Positions 10,946-20,014 of a stretch of 26,639 nt of DNA are shown piece by piece. This DNA is from Paramacrobiotus richtersi (lineage: Eukaryota; Tardigrada; Eutardigrada; Parachela; Macrobiotidae): NCBI GenBank assembly GCA_034698045.1, contig JAQGAU010000529.1:1-26639 (forward strand), in the 5' to 3' direction. A model generated the notes under the pieces. That model saw only the letters and a program-made list of their open reading frames with translations, made no database searches and had not been told where the DNA came from. Both the position numbers and the translations under genes were made by a program. Numbering within the stretch: the first letter of the stretch is position 1; each line of letters starts with the position of its first letter.

Positions 10946-11898
10946 ATACAAGTTATAACAGAGGCGTTCCCTGTGCGGTTGCTCACTAAACAGATGCTGA
11001 TAAACAATGAAAAAATACGAGAAAGATAAAAACAATGCCAGAACAATATAAGCTGCACATTGCGGTCTCTGTATGTACACTTTATAAGGTATACGTATCA
11101 CTATCGTGTGCCGGCGATTCTGGACTACCAATCCCTTTTGATATATTTTTTTATTACTATGTAATATTCCCATGCTCATTGTTTTCAGTCTGTTCCCAAC
11201 AATCCGAAAAATCCATTCGGTGATTTTCGTGATGCATGATTTCGGTTTCGGTGATCCATTCGTTACAGTTTTCAATGCACTCGCAGATTCAACGTAGATT
11301 ATTAGCGCTCTTTGGTTAGCCAGAACGATGAACACCCAAATAAGCGTTCCATCACATGCTTCGCTAGTGCAGTTGATTTGTTATGGCCAGCTGACTGTTT
11401 AAGAAGCTATCTATCGCCTTTATGACTATCTAACTGATTGCCTATTTCGTGGGCACCATCAACAACTGTCTAGCACACTTGCTATGTTCGGCAGAGCTGC
11501 CGCACTCAAGCGGCCGCTTAAGTATTCCCAATTTGCTTGTTGGCGCGATTACCTACCTACCGCAAAATTAGCGGCAAAAGTTGCTGTCGACTTTTTATTG
11601 TCACCGTAGTGAGTGCAAAAGCAATTACGGAGACCGCAGTAGACCATTGCGTTCCCTAGTACGTCGGTAAACGTACGTATTTATAAGTACTACCACTGCC
11701 ACAGCGGAAGTCATTCCTACGTGCGTTCACGCAAATGCGACTACTACGGAAGGGTACTATCAAGTCAAACCTGTGTTTCTCTTGGGAGATCACTAACGGG
11801 GTGAAATCACTAACAATAAGCTAATCCAATGCAGACTGCAACTTATAATCAACTTATAAGCACGTTCATATCTGAGAATCCTTTCCTAAAGTGTTCAA

Positions 11899-11928
11899 CG
11901 TATGTTGAACGTATGTTCAGCGTATGTT
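11899..11928. promoter_or_regulatory. three CGTATGTT repeats at 11-bp spacing
   Basis: CGTATGTT starts at 11899, 11910 and 11921, exactly 11 bp apart, about one helical turn. The array lies about 950 bp upstream of the probable ATPase start. It may be an iteron-like binding array or a small chance tandem repeat. Confidence 0.5.
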
Positions 11929-12940
11929 GTCCAACAATTGTCCTCCGCAAACCTTGAAAACCGATTTTGAATCAACATGAGCTATTTGGCGAACGGTAAT
12001 CTAACCGTTTGTTCTTTTGTTTTGAAGTGATTCACTTTCACAACTGAAGCATTCTAAGTGGGAGCCAGAACGAACGTGTGAATGCAGGCAGTTCACAATG
12101 TTGTGGACGGCTTCCGGCGCGCCACCATCTTAATAATTAGAGTTTTTGTTAGTTAACAACTCAGATGTTCAGCCATTTGCGATGTGCTTTGCAGTTAGTC
12201 AGCTGGCTTACGTAGCTACTGTCGAATTAGAGAAAAAATCTACCGTAAGAATTACTTTCCGTATCTCCGATGGTAATTAACATTGTGCGTCGGACTTGTC
12301 CGTCGAATGTTGCAAACAAAGTTAGCGTAATTAGCGTCATAAGCGAAGGCACGTAATTTAATGCGCGGCTAAACTGTAAGACTTCACCACGTTGAGAAAT
12401 ATTAATTGTTTAAAAAGCGGATCCTTTATCTGGATACACGGTGTGAATCGCGGCAAAATTTTGGTCTCTGGTTCTTTTGTTATACATTGTTGCTACATCT
12501 ATGTTAAATTACAGTATTACTTTTTTAGGTACGGAAGTATATATTCATGTATATCTACGTTACTTTATTTACTAATTTAACAGGCAGACAATTACTTACA
12601 TATTATAATACTGGCAGGTGACAAGCTTTAATTCACAGACCACAAATATGGCAACATGCCAAAACCTGCAGCTAATAAAGTGCAACTGTTACAGCGTAAC
12701 CGATCGACAATGCTTGGATGTGGGGTTAAGAAAACATTAAGTGTTTACATTTTTTGACATCCTTATCATGTGAACAACATGCCATGCGGTACAGAATGAA
12801 CGATGAACAGATAGAGGGGCGACATGAATGCAACGTTTATAATGTGTCAAGAAAAAAATGTTACCGCCACGGTCAACAAAGGTCAAGGCCAAACGTCCAA
12901 TGGTTGTCTTTCCGGGATTTAAACCCTAAAATTAAAACAA

Positions 12941-13119
12941 TAATTAATCAGAAAATAAATCTATTTGAATTATGAATGTTTAATTCAGAGATTATGAATT
13001 ATGAATTAATAATAATAATATTAATTAATAATAATAATTAATCAGAAAATAAATCTATTTGAATTATGAATGTTTAATTCAGAGATTATTAAATTATGAA
13101 TGTTTAATTGAGAGATTAT
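12941..13119. repeat. AT-rich tandem repeat just downstream of the RPA-like gene
   Basis: A ~55-bp block (12941-12995) recurs almost unchanged at 13035-13089, followed by a partial third copy (13090-13119). The spacer is (AAT)n-like. It begins about 80 bp past the RPA-like stop codon. Confidence 0.85.
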
Positions 13120-13196
13120 GATTTGTAATCTTTTTCTGAGTCAGATAATTAAATGATAATATTAATTGATAATTAAACTTTATGGATTCTTGTACC

Positions 13197-16100
13197 TTAT
13201 TTACGGATAACCTTCAGCTGTGTGTTTTTCCCTAAGGTGATTTCCATCTTGGATGTGTAACGCGCTGTGTACATTGCATCTGGTTTCTTTACGGTTGGCT
13301 TTTTAATGCTGACCGTTACTCCATTTTTCATTACTCCGCTCAGGACTTCCACATTCTCCCAAGCTACTCCCTTCACAGTGCCGGTGTGGTCGTGACAGTC
13401 AAACGTGATAAAAAATGTACCATCGGATTTGTCCTTCATTTTGACGTTGGAAAGCTCCACTTCCAGCTCAATGCTGCATCAAAATCAGCACGATTTACAA
13501 CCAACGTTTGTCAAAAATATTGGAAAAATATTCGCAAGTTAATTTAATTATTTACAGGACAATTGAAATTCGAACTTCCATCCTGACGAATCGTAATGTC
13601 TACCCATGGTACAATACTGCATACGCATTTTTCATCGTACTAGTGCATACTGGAACTGCATGCATTACGATTCACGACTGGCGATTTCGGGAATTACAGC
13701 GTACGCCAGAACAATATTTTAATAAAATACAATATTTTAATACAATATTTTAATAAAATACAATATTTTAATATTTTAATAAAACTTTAATATTTACAGG
13801 ATTACTGTGGGTATTCTTACTTTCGTTGGTTCGCTTCCAGATCAAACACATCAATTTTTTCGGTTTTCCCGTTATCGGCCGCTGAAGTCTTAAGCAGTGT
13901 GGGTGAAGGCAGTTTCTTGGCAATGTAACTTGGCAGTTCAACGCTGGTAGCAATCGACGTGAACCCGTTCACGATGATTTTCAACCTTGAATTCACAACA
14001 AAATTTGTCATCATTAGTTTATTTTGGTACATGATTATTAACATTAACTAAAAGTGTTCTACATGCATTTCAAAAGAGCGTAGTTTGAGTGTTTTATCCA
14101 TTTATTGCTGCATTACAGTAACATTTTATGACATTTATAATAACAGTAACAGTTATAATTACAGTAACAGTTATAATATTATTATTATAATAACATGAGT
14201 AGAAACGTTTAAAAAAGTACGTGCACATGTAATATCAGTAAGTATGTGTAATTACGAGCACATAGGTGCTTATGATACGAGTATGTACCTGTAATACAAG
14301 TACAACTAAAACAGCACACTAACACAAAGAAGTTACGCTTTTTGACAAAAATAAACTGTTCTTACTCGTTCTGCTCGTTGCGGATGGAAAACTTGTCTAT
14401 TTTCAGCAGCGCGGGAACTGACAGTGCTTGGATTTCCGGATTTAAAGTGGTGTTAAACAGAAATGCTAAAATAAATAAATCTGATTAACCATCAATGGTC
14501 AACCGAATGTTAAATTTACGTATAAACTCACACCCTAAATGGTAACTTTTTAAACCGGACAGTTCTATTTTTATGTGTATCGGTACAACCCTCAGTGTAT
14601 TGTCGACACGCTGAAGTATTTTAAAAAATTTTATCGCAGTCAGTACGTTACGGAACAGCAGCTAAACCGAGTGAACTTATACTCCCACGTCCTGAACAAC
14701 TTATTAAGATAGCTCTAAATTAACCAAACAAGTTGTAAGTGGTTTTTAAAACATTTCCGTACCGTTCGTGGAATGCATACTGTCTCGAATGACCGTTGTC
14801 CATACGTCACCGCCAAGGCGCTTCTTGATCATGATGACAAGAAAAGCGTCATCGGATACTCCCGTAAGAGCCGCCTGAAATTAACACCGATGTGTGCATT
14901 ACATATACCAACGTTAAGTTTTAAAGACACGTATAGAATGCTATGTGTATGCAGTCGTATCGATAAAACAGCATGCGATTAAGGAACCAGTATTCAAAAT
15001 TAGAGAAACAATTTGTGCTGGCAGCATCCGGCAATTGAAGAGTACCTGAACACCGATACGTTTAAACACCTGAACTAAGTTTAAACACCAACCCGTTTAC
15101 CAGAAGACAACATCGCGTAAGAAAAGTTGCGTCGTGTTTATCTGTTCGAACGCGCACACGTAACATTCCAGCAGAAGCATACTACACGTGTACTTCACAT
15201 GTACACTTAACATGTATAAACGGCTAGAAACTAAACAAACTAAATGTAATAAAAGCAATAAATTTTTCAGTAAATATGCTAAAGGTGGGGAAAGTTGTAA
15301 AAGTAAAAGTACGGCATAATGTTGGTTGTATAGACTCTTTTGCAAGAATTATGGGTGCTGACAATAAAAAATCGTCAATAATCAAATCAAAAGCACCAAT
15401 CTGTTTAAAGAAGTACTATGAAAGCATATTGTTGCTGTTTATTGACAGCGAAGTCGCTCGCTAATAGTTACTAGCAAAAATGTATTGTTTACGCTATATA
15501 CGTCGTAAATCGGATAAAACAATCGGTGTTTTCCGACGGCGCAAGATTCGGTTAACATCAGAACTGGGATTATTCCATTAGGAGTACTTATACGCGCGAT
15601 TTCTTTTGAACAAAAGCGTTTCAAATATAAATGCAGTACGGGGACATCCACATGCTCTGCACCGTCTTTCGCCAAGCGACAACGCCACCCTTAACATTCT
15701 AACAGTCAAGTACACTCGGTATGTCACCGAAAACTTCTCTTTGCCGTTGACATCGCTGTAATTACGGGTTTTATGATTTAAAAAAAAAATTGAACCGTTG
15801 ATCTCATCTGTTCTGACTTCTGTTCCGTATCAAGTATTTGTAGAAAGTAGACGTTACAGTTATTTTATTAATAACCCTTTGTATGATTATAGCTTTTTGT
15901 ATGAAGCACAGACTTTAAATAACTTTTTGGTGTTCGAAAGGATGTTGAAAAGAAGCACATATTATCATTTGTATTACACCTTTTTATCTACGGAAAGGAT
16001 CCTTGACAATTATTAGAATTACTTCGAAAGGTGTGGTCAGTTTAGGGTAGTATTGTCCAAATTTAGGCAAACCACTAACATTAATAATAATATAATACAG

Positions 16101-16347
16101 ATCATAACATTGATAATAATGATTTATTTATTCTTACCTGCAAAACCGGTGCAGCCATCATTTTGTCCAATTTAGCCTGCGCCATTAAATCGACTTTGAC
16201 GACCGGTTTGAATCTTTTAACCTTTTGGACAACCTCCTCAACTGCCACAGTCTCCAAACCACTTTCTTCATCGGATTCAGGAGAAGGTTCTTTTCGGACG
16301 GACACCTTAGGCTGGCCGGCTTTCTGTTTGCTGGAGCGGGTCGCCAT
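13197..16347 (-). CDS. RPA-like single-strand DNA-binding protein with OB folds
   Basis: Five minus-strand exons join in frame: 16347-16138, 14874-14763, 14465-14366, 13985-13821 and 13473-13197, total 864 bases, giving 287 aa and TAA. Four donors read GTAAGA or GTACGG, and all acceptors end in AG. The ATG at 16347 opens a charged, probably disordered tail (to about residue 70, acidic around 19-38). The middle (about 108-195) has strand-like segments such as SVPALLKIDKFSIRNEQNE. The last exon (196-287) fits an RPA70-type OB fold: FITFDCHDHTGTVKGVAW, then a VEVLSGV turn, then YTSKMEITLGKNTQLKVI. RPA70 has extra OB folds and a zinc site that are absent here, so it is a short relative. It probably coats ssDNA for the neighbouring primase and ATPase. 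The OB-fold call rests on pattern, not on a search. Confidence 0.78.
13720..13800. repeat. AATATTTTAATA(AAATAC) tandem repeat inside RPA-like intron 4
   Basis: Several imperfect copies of a 12-18 bp AATATTTTAATAAAATAC-type word fill the acceptor-distal part of the intron between exons 4 and 5. It is a low-complexity intronic repeat. Confidence 0.7.
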
Positions 16348-16975
16348 ATTATTGCGCGCTAAGAAGATTCAAAAAGGTTACGAATCTGGCAACTGATTAG
16401 TGAAACTGTAGACCACAAAATGTTCGATAGAGACCGTGGAATAACTGAGCCGATGCTGGGCATGCGAGTGCGTAAAGTGAGCCGATTGAAGCATTCGTAG
16501 CTGGTTGCCAGGCAATTACGTTCTGAATTTACAGTTAAGCGGATTCACTCTAAACAAGGCCGTAAATGAAAAATTATGCTACCGCGGATAACTGTCTCCG
16601 AAACGACCTTGACAGTTGCCGAGCAACCCATCATACACGTGACAGAGTTTTGCATACGCTCGGCAACATCTTCGGTTGCTTGTTTTAGCACTCCATCGTC
16701 TCTCGTACCATGTGCAACAAAAAACTATAAGCAAGGTTATTGTTCGAAACATGCGCGTGGTTTGCTGTATATCCACTGACACTGGAACGATAGCGTAAAG
16801 TCCCAAAAAGAAAGGAGAAAAAATTACGCTTCCGGTTGCAGTTAAAAAAGAACGATTACGTGATTACTGTAAAGAGAGAGATTTTCAGCTCTTCGGCGGG
16901 TTCGTTACTTTGCGCATTAATTGGAGAGAAAGTAACGAAATTCATCGTCTTCCGAAAGCACAATACGTAGTTATA
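16348..16975. other. intergenic region between primase and RPA-like genes
   Basis: This 628-bp gap should hold the primase 3' end and the RPA-like promoter. No conserved motif or repeat is visible; small frames on both strands are without support. Confidence 0.45.
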
Positions 16976-18019
16976 CTAACCGACTTGTCCAACAGTCAGA
17001 TAACGTAGTGTTTCTTTTTCTTCAGCGGAAAGTTCAATGAATGCCCAACGTTGTGCGTTGCGGCATTTTTCAGAATGGCATCGTTGTTGAATTATGTAAG
17101 ATCCCGGACAGTGAAAGTAATAAACATGATTAGAAGTGTGCTCGCGTTTCACAAGAGTGCAGTATTTGAAGCTGGGATGATGAAATATGACTCCGGTTTT
17201 ATAAATCTTGTAGTATGAATTAAATTCAGATCTGCAACCGAGTCGTCTCAGAATCCGTTTGAGAACGTCTGTATTTGCATTCACCGGGTTGATGTCGGAT
17301 GATGTAGTAAAAGTAGCCACTTGATTGCGACTCACAATGCCATGGAACACTTCTTTATCAAGCGGTTTAGTGCATATCAGAGTTGAACGGAAAAATTCAA
17401 AATCATTCAAATTAAGGATGCTCTGAGAGTTGATATGGTGACGCGAAAACATTACATTCGATCCAAATTTCGAATATCTGAACATACGAAACTGCTGGTT
17501 CAGTGAGTATGGCTTTAAATCTATTACGTTTTTTTCAGCGATAGTGTTCCATTTAATAAAGTTGTCACTTATTTTTTGAACGCATAACTTCAGTTCAGCT
17601 AGTTTTTCGAAGCATACTCCGGGAATTATGATATGGTAGCTGACTTTACTATCCCGGCTGCTGTCCAAAACAATCAATTCGCTGATATGAAGCTGTTGTT
17701 TGACATGACATACCAGATCTCGCAGAAAATACGCAACGGTGACCCTTTGCTTTGAGATGTCGTCAGCTGATAACTCTACATCCAGATAAAGTTGCTTTTT
17801 GTAATTACTGAGCAGAACTTCATAGAAATGAGGACTTCCACGTGAACGTATTAAATCATACATTTCCCTTACGCTACAAACGAGAAACTGTCTTGCACCA
17901 AACCGATTCATTTCTTCGGCAAATATCCTCGTTTCTGCGCAGGTGCTATCATCCGTATGGGGATAAAATTCATTTCCAAAAAATACATGTGCCTCTTTAA
18001 GCGAAGCAAAGACATGCAT
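16976..18019 (-). CDS. PrimPol-like primase-polymerase (AEP superfamily)
   Basis: A single-exon gene of 347 aa from ATG 18019 to TAG 16976. It belongs to the archaeo-eukaryotic primase superfamily and resembles animal PrimPol and herpesvirus UL52. Motif I is LYLDVE (Asp80, Glu82). Motif II is DSSRDSKVSYHIII (Ser127, His129). Motif III is IDLKPYSLNQQFRMFRYSKFG-like, with Asp167 and the following Arg/Lys. The C-terminal zinc motif is Cys287-X6-His294-X19-Cys314-X4-Cys319, the spacing I recall for human PrimPol. All catalytic and zinc residues are present, so activity is plausible: de novo primer synthesis and extension on ssDNA. The frame is open to about 18082 without an ATG, so 18019 is the first Met; a short upstream exon cannot be excluded. 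The neighbouring RPA-like and ATPase genes suggest a joint replication role. Confidence 0.92.
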   Translation of the reverse strand: MHVFASLKEAHVFFGNEFYPHTDDSTCAETRIFAEEMNRFGARQFLVCSVREMYDLIRSRGSPHFYEVLLSNYKKQLYLDVELSADDISKQRVTVAYFLRDLVCHVKQQLHISELIVLDSSRDSKVSYHIIIPGVCFEKLAELKLCVQKISDNFIKWNTIAEKNVIDLKPYSLNQQFRMFRYSKFGSNVMFSRHHINSQSILNLNDFEFFRSTLICTKPLDKEVFHGIVSRNQVATFTTSSDINPVNANTDVLKRILRRLGCRSEFNSYYKIYKTGVIFHHPSFKYCTLVKREHTSNHVYYFHCPGSYIIQQRCHSEKCRNAQRWAFIELSAEEKETLRYLTVGQVG

Positions 18020-18962
18020 GGCCACATTGGCAATATGACAGAAATCAAGATGGCACTTGCGACCGATAACAGTATAAATCAAGTACCAACTTTTTTAATT
18101 GCGTTTATGTACGCACAGACTAGACAAAGCAATCGCTAGATACGTTTACTTGCGGCATACACTATTAAGTAGTCAAAGCTGCAGTTCGCTTATACAATTT
18201 TTCAAAAAGATCTAGTTCCACTCAGTATGAACTTTCTATCATTCATAATACCCCGGTAAAGTAGCCATAAGCAGAGTGATATTAAAGCAGGCTAACTTGG
18301 TCTCAGGTCGTGAACATGAACGCGATTGTCGAACGGTGTGATGGTCCTGGTCGGCGTAACCGCCTAGTTGGCTAGCAAATTACGTCCGCGAAATCACACA
18401 CAGGTTGCGTTATAGCGGTGTATTCGTTTTCCTAACTCTTAAATTACCGTTCAGAACTGAATAGTACTAAGATAAAATATTACCGATAGCATTATGTATC
18501 AGTGTTAACCCGTCGTACGCGAGCTGTTGCGTGAGCTGCGCGAGGTCAGTACCGCAATTACTGGAGCCTACCGGCGCAGTACTGCATTACGAATACTGGG
18601 GTCACTCGTAACTGCAGATTGCAATTACGTTTATTAACATGCAGCACTATTAGACCTGTAGCGTAATGAAAGTGGCGGAAAATGTGTGGACAAGACAAAC
18701 AGACTACGGACGATATCACCGCACTAATGCGGCCGCTGTCAGTTGTAACGGAGCGCGTGTGGTAAACAGAAGAGCGCGGCAGCAAACCAAAAGATGCAAT
18801 TTTGCGGCGATAACCATTAACGGGCATCTTTGGCCTACCATAAGATTTTGTCCATTACGTAAAGCGCAGTGCAACCAACGAAGCCCACACACAGCCGAAT
18901 ATCGCACAGACTGTAAGGATTGACTGCCGTTTTGACCTGATAACGCTTTTCGGGCTCATTAC

Positions 18963-19190
18963 TACTGCAGCTGCTACATTAGTGCTTTCTGTATTTGTCT
19001 GGTCCAGCCGCTACACTGTTACGCTACGGTATTTACTGCTGCACCTGCTACATTACTGCTTTCTGTATTTTCCTGGTCCAGCCACTACACTGCTACGCTA
19101 CGGTATACTGTATACTGCTGCAGCTGCTACATTACTGCTTTTTGCATTTTCCTGGTCCAGCCGCAACGCAGCTATGTTACGGTACTTACT
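18963..19190. repeat. three-copy minisatellite, ~74-79 bp unit
   Basis: Three imperfect copies of a unit containing CTGCTACATTACTGCTTTCTG and CCTGGTCCAGCC start at about 18966, 19040 and 19119 (spacing 74 and 79 bp). The open frames on the plus strand here are products of the repeat. Confidence 0.85.
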
Positions 19191-19355
19191 TATGTGTCTG
19201 GCACTGTCTGCTGCTAAACTGGCCGCTGCTAAACTGCCAACCCAATAGCGCAACAATTCTTTACACAAGCAAAACCAACACTTAAGGCTATATTCTTCCC
19301 ACGTGACAACGATTGGTGAAAACAGGGCAGCTGCGTACCTGTAAAGTTCTTACCA

Positions 19356-19852
19356 AGCTACGTTGTTGTTTATAATAACCAAAACTTCGATAAACAGTGT
19401 CCAGAAATCCGTTTGTGCGCGCAACTGCTGGCTGTTGCACAATAGCGGCAAAAAGTTTAAACACATTTCCTTCTCAAATAATTCAGTGTTTCAACCAAAC
19501 TTCTTTATGCTTACATCACAAACTGCACATATATATGACACTCGTTCTGAACCATTTTCAGCCCGGGGGTATGTTTCAGTAATTTTAAAATGAATTTCAA
19601 AAATTTTAAAATTCATTTTAAAATTTCAGAATCATACCACCGGGCTAAGAATGGTTCAGAACGAGTATCATATATACGTCCATTTTTTGATATAGGCATG
19701 AAGAAGTTTAAATGAAACGCTGAATTATTTGAGAAGGAAATGTGTTTAAACTTTTTGCCGCTATTGTGCAACAGCCGGATGTTGCGCGCACAAACGGATT
19801 TCTGGACACTGTTTGTCGACGTTCTGGTCATTATGAACAACAACCAAGGCTA
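19356..19852. mobile_element. foldback (hairpin) element nested in the giant MULE
   Basis: Two ~240-bp arms (about 19356-19594 and 19612-19852) are inverted near-copies around an AT-rich centre near 19603. A mirrored 76-codon frame appears in each arm (plus 19363-19593, minus 19613-19843) and is not a gene. Arm divergence is mainly substitutions and small indels, roughly 10-15 percent. It looks like a MITE/foldback insertion between transposase and primase. The left flank CTTACCA and right flank CTTACAA could be a weak target duplication, but this is not firm. Confidence 0.75.
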
Positions 19853-20014
19853 GTAAATAGCTTACAAATGCTCGACTGTTGTGATTTCGCAAATACCTAT
19901 GACAATACACAGAATTTCCCCTTAAATAGAAATTCATTACAATTTAATACAATCGCACCATAATATTACATAAGTACAACGAAAACATAAATAGCCGTAA
20001 ACCATCCGTATGCA

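Larger units (their letters stand above)
10946..13196. other. intergenic region upstream of the ATPase gene
   Basis: This 2.2-kb stretch separates the ATPase gene from the RPA-like gene and should hold the ATPase promoter. An open minus-strand frame continues to about 11335, so extra 5' exons are possible, but no motif supports them. A phased 11-bp repeat and a tandem repeat are listed separately. Confidence 0.45.
18020..20014. other. intergenic region between transposase and primase
   Basis: About 2 kb without a supported gene. It holds a minisatellite and a foldback hairpin, listed separately. Overlapping frames at 18558-18923 have no motif. Confidence 0.5.

Noticed and set aside
14570-14700. 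Possible extra exon of the RPA-like gene with an AG acceptor near 14690
   Set aside because: Frame and donor are poor, and exons at 14763 and 14465 already join in phase without it.
15439-15675. 78-codon minus frame in RPA-like intron 1
   Set aside because: No ATG, no motif and no matching splice sites; most likely chance.
18558-18923. Overlapping frames of 63-89 codons on both strands
   Set aside because: No motif, no splice context; the region is probably non-coding spacer.
19363-19843. Two near-identical 76-aa frames in opposite orientation
   Set aside because: Same reason: they lie in the two arms of the nested hairpin.
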